Part shown: positions 8,403 through 21,100 of the stretch, piece by piece
How the letters are laid out: each line of letters starts with the position of its first letter
How positions within the stretch are numbered: position 1 is the stretch's first letter
Assembly (NCBI GenBank): GCA_013399015.1
Contig: VWZX01009894.1
Location: 1,862,858-1,926,857, forward strand
Length of the DNA: 64,000 bases
Direction of reading: 5' to 3'
Origin: Galbula dea
Lineage: Eukaryota; Chordata; Aves; Piciformes; Galbulidae
Notes under the pieces: generated by a model
Told to the model about the DNA's origin: nothing
What the model saw: the letters and a program-made list of their open reading frames with translations, nothing else
Database searches by the model: none
Translations under genes and position numbers: made by a program

Positions 8403-11400
8403 AATTCTCATCTGCCAGAATTGCAAAGGATTGATTTATATCAATATATTATCAATTAATTTTTTTCCAATGGTTTTTCTTGAGCCTTTCTTCATCATGT
8501 TTGGAAGTTTTTGACAGGTGAAGTATGAGTTTTCCAAAAAGAACATGTTATAACATACTTTTTTTTTTCCTAGGTTTAACTTGAGCTGTCAATACTTTTT
8601 AAAAAACAGCCAGAAAAAGTGAAGGTAGGGGTTCCCTGCCATGGTTAGAGAGGCCTTGTTGTGCAGCTACACATTTTTTCTACTAGTTTGCTGCTGTTAA
8701 AAGCTGTTGCTCAGTGGGGTGAATGTGCTTAACAGTTTTACCTCCTTATGCCCTCTGAGACCAGACCAAGACTTGTTAAGGACTGCCACAGTGAAGACAT
8801 CTGTTGCACTGCCGTTGCACTTGTGTGTTTTTATGCCCTGTATTTGCCTGGCTCAGTGTATTTTATACCAGAGAGTTTCACAGAGCTAAGGAAAACAGCA
8901 AATTCAAATGTCCACCTTTTCTCTTTCTTGTGTTTTTGTTATGCTTTCAAGCAGGGACCTGTAGATTTCCTCACCACGAAGTAATCAGAGGAGCCTGCTT
9001 GGTGCTGAGGTTGAAGGCAGGCTGCAGACTGTGGGCAAACATCCAAATACTCCTTTGTTTTGTTGTTTCATTCTACTTGTGCTTTGTTACTCTGTAGCCT
9101 TAGCTATTCAGGTTCTGGTCACAGTTTATCTGCCGGTGCAAAATATTTTGTACTTTTCGGAGGCCATCCCACCCAAACACATTCCTGATATAGCTTGGGT
9201 TTTTTTAAAGGATGTACTGGGGCTAGTTTCACCTCTGCCATGTTCTCTGCTTTTGTAGAGGCTGCCATGATTCCGGGCTGGGGCAGAGCTGTCCAGGGAG
9301 CGAGCTGAAGACAGTGCCGTGCAGCAGGCAGTGAGGAGTCAGGAGAAAGAGGAGGTGTTGCTGTGGGCTCACAGCTTAGCATCCCAAGGTAGCAAGTGTT
9401 TTTCTGTAGAGAAACCAACAGTGTGGATGGGACCTGTTCAGAGCATAGAGTTCTGCCCCAGCTCAGCAAAGGCTGCTGGCTGGGAGGAAGCAAGCTCAGC
9501 CTTCAGCAGGAGATGCCTCAGCCCCCATTTGTTGTGGGATGATAGGGAATCCCTTGTTATTTTTGTGCTTTGCAGTGAAAAGGTTTCCATTTGGGCTGAA
9601 AGACTTTTTCACTCCCTCTACCTGCATAACAGTTTAAGCTCATTTTTTTCTCTTCTAATATGCAGACTTGCTAATACCTTTATTTCTGTGTTGGATGTGG
9701 GTCACCCATCTGTTTTAAGGATCTCATACACCAGAGCTGCTGTAGGCTAGGCTAGAACTCTTCAGTACCTACTGATTTTTCCCACTGATCCTGCTGCCAA
9801 TCTTGCTCATTTATCAAGGAGCTGCAGTTTGGTTTCTTATTTTAGGATTTCATTATAGAAAATATGCTACGTCATTAACTAACATGCTAGAAATTATCCC
9901 AAAAGAAATACCAGAAATAAGCAGTGTTCATAAAGGTAGCAGTGAATGGCTTTTTTTTTCCTTGAAGAAAATAATTTTCTGAGTGCTTTGTCTGTGGTGG
10001 CTTTTCTCAGTCATTACTGTGGAGGAGGATGTGTAAATATGAAATGAGTATACAAAACTATCTCAGACTGATCTAGGTAAAATAATGGCTAAAGAAAATG
10101 ATCCTAAATGGTGAAATGCAATCTGTATATATGCATATATAGATATGCATACAGGCCCATATACCCCGTACAGATGATTTAATTGCTAGACTTACTGTAA
10201 TGTGTCCATCAGGGACTATGCCTTGTGTCTTTCTGTGTTCAGAATCTTCCAGCTACAGATGATTAGAGGATTGTCTGTCTAAGTATTACATTTTAAATTA
10301 CATTTTTATACTTGCAGAATGAGACAGATGCAATATTTTGATGTGATTTATCATGCTATGGTTGAGCCATCCAGTGAAAGGGGTTAAAACTACATGTTCT
10401 TTGAACAGAGAGGATATCATCATTTTTATTAAAACTGTTTATGTCTTACCATAGTTATTTACTGGAAGGAAAAAAAACCTGAAAGCCTCAAAGCCTAGTT
10501 ACACAACTACAATAGTGCCTAACTGTAAGACAGCACACTGATACTGTGACTGAAGTAGTTGCTTTGGATTTAACTTTTTGTGGTTTCAGGGGAACTATAG
10601 TCAGACTCTTCTTCAGTTTTTACATAAAGATCAATTTGTTTTTCCTACTTTTATTCATAGTAAATTCCCTCTGAGGGGAATTCCTGCTGTGTCTTTATTT
10701 GTGTCTCTATTTGTATCTCATGCTTAGAGGTGTGGTTTCAATTTGCCCCTCAGAAAAAAATTACTTAGTTGGAATCATGCTGCTGTGTGAGTCTTATATG
10801 AAATTTCACTTCTTTTTGTTTGTTTATCTGAAAGTGCCCTTCTGGAATGAAAGTGGCCCACATAACACACAGCTATTACTTGTCTGGCAAGGGGGTTTTC
10901 CATAATTTACAGATACTTGAGCTGATGATTTTGAAAAATGTCTTACATCTTCAGTTTTTCATTTGGATAGGATTTTTGGATGGAACAGAACTTGGTGTGG
11001 TTTTTCTCACATACAGAAATGCTGTGTGGTTCTTTCTGCTTGGAAACCTGTTGAGAGAGGCCAAGTTTCAGACCAAGGAATTAAATGTTTTACACATATA
11101 CCAATTATGTGGACTACTTTATACAAAAATGTGTTAACTCTGAAGTTGAAATCTAGGTGTCCTCCTGAGATTCTTTCCCATTTTACTCTTCACTGAGGAA
11201 AGAGTTGATCCTTTGTATAGCCTTTTTTTATTAGGATTTTTGTCCATGAGAAAATTGAAGTGAGACTGCTAAATAGCATGCAACATTTTGAGAACCTCAT
11301 TTTATATCATATGTAGATCTGTGATCATTTCAAAGGCAGATAATAATGGTATGCTAATATGCCAAGATTTCTTTAATTTACATGACTTTAAGGCAATAAA

Positions 11401-12736
11401 TATCTGAAATAAGGAATGTGTTGAAAGCATTTCTTTTATTTTTTCCCAATAGCTTGCATTTAGTTATAAATTGGAGGCATGATTGCTGTGCTTGAAACTG
11501 TATTCAGGTTTGTGGGTTTGGAGTACTTTTTATAACCCCAAAGATTTGTCTTCTCAGAAAGAGTCTGTCTAGGCTGCCTATGCTACCCCTACTTTTGTGA
11601 AGTTCCATTCCTTTGACCCTGGTGTGAATCTTGGTTCCTGTCCATTTTTTCTTCCTTTTGCCTATTAGATTAGATATTCAGATATGTGGTAAGAATTAAT
11701 ACTGGAAAGCACTAAGAGCTAGTGCTTAAAGGTAAAAATAACCAAGAGGCATTAATTTCAAGTGGTGTTTGGCTTCATTAAAACACACAGCAGGGTTTCC
11801 ACTGCTTGACCTTACTGAAAACCATTCCCTTAGCAACCTTTCATAGAGGGAGTAAAAGGACAGTAAGAAAACAATTTTTTATCCCCTATATTCAACAGAA
11901 TAATATGCAAGGAATTATTTTCTCTCTTAAAACATACAACAAGCTCAAACCAACAACTCCCTGTGGGTCCAAGCTCTCATTATGTATCCTGTTTCTCAGT
12001 CCAGTCATTTAATCCTCTGTTTTTCAACTTACTTATCTGAATCTCTGAGATTTTAACTGGTAGCATTGCTGACAGAATACTTTAAATATCCTCAAAATCT
12101 CATTGACAATCTGGTTGCTCCTTATTTAGAAAGTAAATAAAAGGATTTCCATACAAGCTAATGTTTCTGAAGTTGATGAGAATGATCTTTGTCAGGAGGT
12201 AAATGGTTCTACTTTATATGATTACTCAATATTTAGGAAATATGAATTATTTGCTGCTTGGTAATACTTTCAGTGCTCAAACTGTGTAATGACCTAGAGC
12301 AACATTTCCTTAGCCTTTTTTTTTTTTCTTCCCCCTCCCCCTTAACCTCTCTGTTCCTGGATAAAGGTAAAACTTGGGATGGTGGAAGGAAGAGTTGGTT
12401 TATGGGAAAGAGTCTCTCAGTGTCTTTTCTGTGTGTTTGCAAACCCTTGACTTAATTTTACATTTATTTAAAACATGCTTTATAACTCCAAGGAAAACTG
12501 GTATAAATAGAACATTGTCTTCTGTGGAATATTAACTGCATTTTCATCTAAAGAAACAATGTTTTGCCTATTTTCTATCCTGCTTGAGGGTGTTATGGGA
12601 ATGTGGTTACTTATCTGAGAGGCTCAGAGAAAAGGAACTTAGGATGTGACGTCTGCAAGGGTCAAAACAGACATGGCTAAGATTTGAAGCATCCAAAGTA
12701 TAAAAGGGAACAACCCAATTATCTGCTTTAAGTTTA

Positions 12737-12785
12737 TTTTTACTGAAACTTTATTTTTCTGTTTTTACTGAAACTTTATTTTTCT
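12737..12785. repeat. Tandem duplication of a 25-bp unit
   Basis: The unit TTTTTACTGAAACTTT plus ATTTTTCTG occurs twice head to tail (12737-12761 and 12762-12785) with no mismatch over the shared length. A perfect copy suggests a recent replication-slippage event. Confidence 0.85.
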
Positions 12786-13225
12786 TTTCCTTCAGTTTAC
12801 TTTTGTCCTGAAGTACTTCAGCTACTGTGGAAATAAATGTTTTTTGATATAGGTAGGACTTAGTGACCCAAACACAAAAAGCTTGTGCTTCCTCTGGTCT
12901 GAGTGAGATGCTAGCACAGTATGGGTCTAGATTTTTAAAGAGGCTGGTGAAGGGCAGAGTTGCCACAGCTTTAGCAAGTAATCAGTCTGCAAATAAGCAG
13001 CCCGTGGCAGGCATTTCAGTTCCTGAGAGAAGAAAAGTTGTTTCTAATGCATGCTTACAGGACAAGATGGGGAAAGATATGGTCTAGCAGAAATTGAGGT
13101 TGACAAAACCTCTGCCTGTGGAAAGTCACTTGTTCAGGATAGCTTGAAATGAGAGTGCCTATATCTGGATTAAAGCATTGTAGAGTCCACATAAAAAATA
13201 ATTTCACATTTCAACACTACCTAGC

Positions 13226-13266
13226 TTTTTTTTAAAAAAAAAACACCCCCCCCCCAAAAAAAAAAA
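13226..13266. repeat. Homopolymer patch (T, A, C, A runs)
   Basis: Consecutive runs T8, A10, CAC, C10 and A11. Low complexity and prone to sequencing error. Confidence 0.8.
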
Positions 13267-16200
13267 CTCCCCAGACCAACAAGTTGTAAAGGAGCTGATG
13301 GACTGTGTGTGGTAACTTTTATGGGAGCACTTGGGAGAAAGGTCTTGAAGCAGGGCTGCTTCTGACCAATGTGATCAGCCACAAGTTAGCACACTCATTA
13401 AATGTGTTGCAGTCCCTCGGCAGCCAGTGGGATCTTGCCTTGCCTTTGGATGGGTACTCATGCAGCCACCTGTGCAAGCAAGCTGAAGTGCTGTTGTCAA
13501 GCATGATTAAGGACAACCTTCTTAAAGCAGGTGGCTGGAGCAGTCTTTCCCTCCTTTCTTTACTACACCAGGCAGTGGCACTGGTGTGGCAAGACTGGTT
13601 CACACATAGGTTTCTCAAGCCTTAATGCTTTGTCATGTGTTGGAGGCAGTTTACATTGTGATCATGGTGTGTCCTTTTTGCTTTTATGCCACTGCTTACA
13701 AATAAAACATAGTGTCAGCTAAAACTCAGAGTCAAATGGGCAATGACTAGTGATGCCTCATCCTTTTTGAATCCAATCTGCAATCCCAGTTGTCAAAAGG
13801 CATTTTGCTGTCTTTAATTAGATTTATTTTTTTAAAAAATTTTGGTAACTGAATGTTTATCTTGGGAAGAGCTTCCTTCCACCTTCTGGTAGCCATTTGC
13901 TTTGATCTTAGTGTCTTATTACCAAATCAAAGGCTGCACAGTTGCAGCTGATACCTTTATGCCTGGGGTCCTTCACCAAAACTCCAGTTCCTCAAAGGCA
14001 TCTAGCTAGTAAGACATTTCCCTATGTGCAGTTGTCCTTTTCAGAACCACCTCCTCACTTCCACCTCTGTCCCATTTTATATGGACAGCAGATTCATCAT
14101 TCTACTTCTTAGTGAGGTTTGTAAATGTAAGTTATTTCTCTGAATTCTGATGTGTCTCTTACTTGCCTTCTCTTGTTTTGTAGCATGGTGTTCCCCCTCC
14201 CCACTGCCCTCTTTCCTGCCACTGCTCAATGCAATAGATTTTATGAACATGCTTTTTGTGATTTGCTGGATTATTCTATTTCCACTGCATTTTAATCATC
14301 ATGATGACAACATCTGTGGCAGCAATACACAGATGTTTTTTCATAGCATATTCTATGTTTTGTACATGGTTACTATATCTACATGAGAAAATGAAGGTTT
14401 TGTCTTTTCCATTTACATTAAAAGAAGTGGAGCTGAATTATGGAAAAGAAATTGTTTCTGGGAGACTTACCACCTTTCAGTGATTGCCAGGGGAAACCTT
14501 TAAGTTTCGTACAGCTTCCTCTGTGCTACCTGCTGCAGTGAGCCTGGAGTTTGCATTACAGAATTAAGCCTCTCATCCTGCTTTCATTGATACAATGAGT
14601 GAGCTTCCCCTTCTGTTATTTTATTTTAGATTTTAAGCTGTATCTCTGACATTACAAGGAAATGGATAATGCACACGGACAAGAATCTAGAGGTGCTCTT
14701 TGAGAGCATCACAGTATGTCAAAACAATAGCAAAATATCAGGAATGTCAAAAGGAAACTGTAGTTAGATATATTTGCTATAGGGCATTCTGGAAGTGCTG
14801 ACAGTTAAGAGCATTCATATTAAAATGGTAGTTTGGTCAAAAAATACTTACTAAAATGTTCATGAACTAGAAGGCAGATTATGTATTTTCATAGTTTTAA
14901 TGCCTTTTTATCTTCCTGCTTGTGCTCATTTTCTTTAAAGAAACATTGTCCTTTAGGTAGATCAACATGCAGAAAAGCACCTGATGCGTATGCAGGAAAT
15001 AGAGTTTGTTGACCAAAGATGGGAGTTTATATCCTGCATTTATGGTGGCAATGAGGCTCAAGTGCATGTTGATAACCCTGCTAACTGGTCTTTTACTGTT
15101 GCTGGCCTATAAGGAGGCTATTTGTAAGCTTGTCTCTCACCCTGAGAAGTTAGGGGTGGTTGTGTTGAGTCAGTAGAAGTGGCACATTTCCTAAAGGATG
15201 CTATAAGAGGAAGGCTTGGAACAGGATGTGTGTGGTGTTTTGGCTCTGAAATTTATTTTCTCAGGAAAATAGATGAATAAGCTGTTAGGTGGGGTAATTA
15301 ATAGGGAAAGAAGTTATTTTGGACCTCTTGTGTTTGTAAAACTTTAAAATATTGATGTTCTTTGGGGCTTGCAGGAGAGAAAAGCTTACAGTCTGTAACT
15401 TGTGGTAGAGTTACAATGTGTAAAGTTTGGTTTGTTTTATTTTTTACAGAAACAGCACTGCTAGTTGCCCAAGGCTGTAGTTTACCTCTGTACAAAACCT
15501 GTGTGTAGAGTGTAAGTTAACTGTAAAATTCATACAAGGTAAAATGCAGCACGTGGGATCAGAGAACTACTATACAAAGCCCTAGAGAAAAACAGGTACC
15601 ATACATACACATGGCACTTTACCTGGTTCAATTTGAGTTAAACGCAGTCACAAGATGAATAAGGGAGAGGCAGAAAAAGATGTGAGCCTGCGTCACTCAG
15701 TTCACTTCCTGGGACAATTGGGTGAGCTGGTAAGGTAAGATTGTTCTCTCTGAGGTTGAAGAAATAGGAGGAGTTTTGTTGAATGTAGAAGAGCACAGTG
15801 ACAGCTAGAAGGACTCTGTTGGCTCCAGTGCCCCCGGAAAGTTCCTTAAGGCAAACTGAAGGCTTGTGTCAATTTGCTGCTTAAATCTGTTCTCAGCTTT
15901 GTTGGTGAGATGTATTGGACTTAGGAAACACAAATAAATATATGGTTTTGGAGAGTCCTGTCTTATAAAAATAATCTCCATTTCTTCAGGGGTACTTTGA
16001 ATGTAGGGTTTGCAAATAGATTGTAAAATTATCAGATTAACTGGGAAACAGTCATAGGTCCTAAGGCTTTGGAAAATGCCCTTTGAAGCTGGGAATTTTA
16101 AGTGATGTCTTCAAGATTTAACAAGTTATTACAATGTTTTAATCAAGAGCTTGAGAATTTGTAGAAAAACTTATGATACCTTTGATAAAATGCAAACCAG

Positions 16201-18049
16201 CTGAGGAAGCTGGTCTAAAGCTCAAATAAGCATGCAGGAAGGAAAATGAAATTGCTCCTGAAAAACGGTCTATATATATATGAACTTTGAGATTATTGTA
16301 ATTTTTTTTAATGTTTCTGGTGATGGTACTTTAAAGTGTGGTTTTTTTCTGCTGTGAGATTGGGGTTTTTGTGTGTTGTTTTGTTTTTAAATAAAATTAT
16401 TTTAGTTTTTGGCCAGGAAGTTTTCAAACAGATATGATAAAATCATTGTCTTCTTTAAACTATGGAGACAGACAAATGCAGATGTACTTTGGTCTTGGTC
16501 TCATAAATCTGATTAAAAAGAGAACTTGAGTTTCTTAATGAGAGATTGTTAGTATGAAGTGTGTCTGTGTTCTTTCCAGAAGATTACTGGTTACCTTTTT
16601 TTCCAGGGTATCCATATTTGCAAATAATGGCTCACATGGGAGAAGTGTGGCCATCAATGTAATAGAGTGTTCACCGTGCTTTAAAAAATTGTGCCTGCAG
16701 TGCATTCATCTGGAATAATATTGAGATTTAAGCTAAAGTTGGGAAATATTTGCTCACAGGACTGGCCTCAAGGCATTCTTTTTCCTTCCTAAATGTTGGT
16801 AAAATTGCTTGAAATGTTGTAAAGTATATTGAAGGTTGTCTCAAGATGGATATATTGGTTTAAAAAAAGGGTTATTCCATTCTCCCCATAATTATATTAT
16901 CTTTTTGGTGAGATTCTACAGGAAACTTATTTTATCTCTTTTCCTGTAGAAAAGTATTAATATAAGAAACAAACTTGTTGAGAGTATTAGTTATCTTGAT
17001 ACAGAGGAAGGTCAATTGATTTTCTGGATCCTGGTCCTGGATTAAGCTTTTATTTGTGGAAGCTTGACTCTAAGTCTGGTTGCTGGTGAATGAGAATTAG
17101 CAGCTGAAGAGAAATGAGAGTCCCAGTGCAGTTTCTTATGTGCTTGCCAAGCTCTGGTATGATGAATAGCATGGTAAGGACGGCAAAACTTTATGTTCGT
17201 GACTTCTCTGTGTGTCCTTGGTATTGGAGTTCTTCTTCCCAGTGCTCATGTAGTCTTATCTCATACTTCATGCCTCCTTCTGATCTGTCTGTAGGGCCCA
17301 AGAAAGGATTTGCTTCTCAAAATGTAGCTTAATGTGTATGGTAGCCTTTTGCTTCATTCCTTATTTCCTTCTCTCCCTTTTCTTCGCTGTCATCATTTGA
17401 TCACCCAAAGAGCCAGACTGGCTGAAGGAAGCACTGAGTTTTTTGGTATATTAGGCTGGTAAACCTGTTGGTTAATTCTGTTATTGCTAAACAGCATTTG
17501 CTTAAACCAGAAATGGTTAAATTAGATGCAGACTTGTGAGGGAATTTTTTTCCCTGGTGAGATAAATGGGAACCTGCTCCTTATTTCATTTTTACTCTCT
17601 GTGCTGTGTGGGTTGTGATCCATTTCTCAGGATTTTCTGAACTATTTGATATAACACATTTCTTGGTATTGTGTGGGGCCAGCATGACAGCCTGGATTTC
17701 CTCTGCTCTTGTCTTGAGTTGCATAGTAGTTCTGGCTTTTGACCTCTTACTCTAGGCTTTGAGATGGCTGCAGGCCAGTTATTTTCAAGCTTCTATACCT
17801 CTGGAAAAGTTCTTGAGAGGGGTGATAGTTTAGATCTACTGACAACAGACTTTTTTTTTTTTCCTTAATTAGTAGATTGATCTGTGGACCACAGCTTGAA
17901 ACCACTGGTAGAAGATTTAGGAAATAATCCTTGATGTTCACAGGACTGATATATTCTTGACTGCTTGATTGAATTTTCCTGTGATTGCAAAGATCTGGAG
18001 TCAGTGACCCAGATGATCTTTTCAGATTTGAGCCCTAGATGCAGAGCAT

Positions 18050-18127
18050 AAGTATAGAATCTTTCAGGTTGGAAAAGACCCTTAATATCTTTGAGTTCAA
18101 TCACAAAATACAGTATGCTGTCATTAA
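18050..18127 (-). mobile_element. Old CR1 3' end fragment
   Basis: Plus strand shows TAGAATCTTTCAGGTTGGAAAAGACCC then TTTGAGTTCAATC, the reverse complement of a common avian CR1 3' end (in other copies followed by GATCATTGAGTCCAACC). It is diverged and short. Confidence 0.7.
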
Positions 18128-21100
18128 CCACACGATTATGTTTATTTTCCTTAAAATGATCTGTTACATCTTTACGTACTGAAGGTTTGTCTTGTCATTA
18201 GCCCACTACAGAGACTAGAAAAATTGACTGATGTTCTTGAAAGACAAGAATGACATTATCTAATTGCTGACAAGCAGATGAACAACCCCCTTGAACTTGC
18301 TAGTCTGAATTGTTTTCTACAGGGAAATAAAATGTGAAGGAGGAGAACCCTAGCTCTTTGGAGGTATAAGCCTCAGAGATACAAAATGAACATGGGAATT
18401 TGGGACATCTGACAACCATAAACTCAGATATTGGCCTGCTTGACAAATGTGACTGTGCCACTGTCATAATGCAGACTAGAAATCTTTAATAGCTATACTT
18501 CAGTGCTTGTAAACTAGTGAGTGATTATTTCATCTTCTGTTTATACCATGCATCAAAGCAGTTTGGGCTGACAAGGCCTGGAAAATTCTCAAGGGTTTTG
18601 CTGCTGTTAGTGCAGCAAGATACAATGGGACCCCTTTTGTACAACAGTGTTGCTGAGTACTTCTGTTATCATAGTCTATATTGGCACTAACTCACTGAAT
18701 CACAGGAGTTGCATATTCCTACCCATCTGCCTCATTTGAACTGATCACAGCAAATTCTTTGGAAGTTCTTCCTTCTGTATATTGCATGTGAACTTTTGAA
18801 GTCAATTATATTTGTTGCTAGTAATAGCACAGAGTAGCTATTTGATGATTTTGTAAAAACTCAGACCATTTACTTAAAATAAAAAATAAAGGATTATTTC
18901 TGTGAAGATTTTGAAGAACTTAGCTTTTTTTTTTTTCAGAAATAAGAATAAATCTCTCCAGGAAATCTCTGTATGTGGTAATGTTTTGATGCTCTAATTT
19001 ATTAAATTTATTAAATGCTTCTGCAGCTTTCTTCAATTCATAGAAGCTTGGTATAAAGACCACAACCTGCTTTTTTTCTGTTCATACGGATATGAAAGCA
19101 TAACCTTATAATCATAAATAATAGTGTAAACTTTTGCCTGGCTTGATCTTTAGACAAATTAGAGCTGAGGTTCTAGATATCTTTGATTTTAAAGAGGGCA
19201 AATCACAGTTATAATTTACAAGCAGGCTGGGAATTTGTGCATAGAATCTGGACCCCAGGTGTTTAGACCTGACCTGTAACAAATATAGGGTAAGTACTGT
19301 GAACGTGAACCAGATCCAGTCCTAGGATACCTATAGGTACAGGATGTCAGCTTTATGTTCTGTACTCTACTGTAGTAGAGCTTGGCGTACGCAGGAGAAT
19401 CTGCATTAGGATGCAGTTCTTCTTTCATTCCAAGTTAGCTTGGCTCTTCAGCCTCAGTAAGTGGGCATCTTAGACAACAAAGCAATTAAATGGGTACATT
19501 GCTTATGCTTATGCTTGAAGTCTTCTGTGGGTGTTTCTATAATATATGATACTGGATCCTTCCACAGACAGATCTGAGTTTGAAGACAGAATGGCTCAAC
19601 GCACGCTAGAAGCAGGCAGCTCTGGGGCAAGTGACTGTAAGTGTAACATCAGCTATAGCTCCAGTGATGAATTTGGCTGCTTTGTGAGGTTTGTTGGCGT
19701 TGCTGCTGTCCTATGAGAACAGCTGGGATGTGGGAAAGGCAGCTGTTACTGGGGGCAGGGAAGGAGCACCACTCCTTATGTTTTGCATTTTCTCCCAACT
19801 GACAACAGGAAAAATAAGATCCACTTGTGTGAGTGCACCACTGGGACTTCATCGGCGGTTTGTCCCTTCATATTTATTTCCTATGGCAAGAACAGCCCGG
19901 ACTTAGCCAGAAACAAGCTCTTATCTTTGCAGCATCAAAATTCAAATTCTGCCTAAACTACTGAAATAACATGAGTTGTCTCTGCTTAACATCCATATGA
20001 TGCATTGTCTGCTTTGCCTATGTGGGAACTGAGTCTGTATTTCTGAAAGGTACAGCCAATGGGAAAATTATTTCAGAGATGGAGCAGTACCATGAACAAA
20101 ATACTGAAGGAATACTGAGTGTTCTCGAAGTTACACTCCTTTAGCTCAGACACAGATAATCATCTCACAAATGATGGCATACTCAGGACTGTGTCACTGG
20201 ACTGACTACTTCCAGCTAAGTTGTGAGCTGCAGCAGACTTGACTGATCTGTAAGGACTTGAAGTGGTTCATCTATAAGAGGAAGAACTGCAGTCTGATAT
20301 ATGCTTCAATAGAAGCACAGAAATAAAGACTATGTGGGAAGAAGTTATTTGTTGATTATTATTCAGCTGCCTCTAGAAGAAATAGGCAATAAATCTGCTT
20401 GACTGTCTTCATTAAACCCAAAAGCATCTGTTGCAACACTTGTTACGGTAACCAAAGTAGGTATTAAGTCTGACTGTAAAAGTTATAGAAAACATAGCTT
20501 TAAAAATTCATTGCCTGTTTTACTAGTGATTGGCACATAATACTTAAAAAGAGGCTTTAAAGGGTCTGATCTGTGGAGTTTGGAGTTCTCAAAGCCTTCT
20601 CTTTGAAGGAGAGTCTGTTTGCAGCTTTACGATCAGTAAATATTTTCCTAAGCTCATAGCTGACTATTACACAGAAGTGAGCAAGAGCTAGGCAAGTATG
20701 GATGATAGGAAAATGAAAACAGAGAATTCCCTACAAGGGTCTTCCAGACCCTGGTGCTGGCCATGCAGATGGAGCTTGATATCCTTTCTTAGGATTATCT
20801 TTAAACTGTAAACAAGAGAAAGGGTCTACTTCCTCCAAAATGCCATACTGCTTTAGTAACTTACTGTAGCTTCAGAAAGTGGATCTAGAAACACATGTGG
20901 CAAGAGATATGGCAGAGCTGTAGTTGCTGTTACTGGATTCTACAAAACATACAGAAGATAAAAGTCCCGAACCTATAATTTTTTTAATACACAGAAATGG
21001 CTACATGTAGCACAGAAAGTATTCCATAGTGAATTACAGATCTATCCTAAGGTTTTAAGCACTTGCAGCAGCAAAATTTGAGAAGGGTTCTTTGAAAAGA

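Larger units (their letters stand above)
7521..18049. other. Unique intronic sequence with minor repeats
   Basis: About 10.5 kb with no supportable gene. It contains a CR1 tip (7961-8005), AT microsatellites near 8385-8402 and 10120-10160, a 25-bp tandem duplication (12737-12785) and an A/C homopolymer patch (13226-13266). The somewhat GC-richer blocks at about 9120-9500 and 13310-13620 hold frames of about 100-140 codons that resemble no family I know. Confidence 0.55.
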
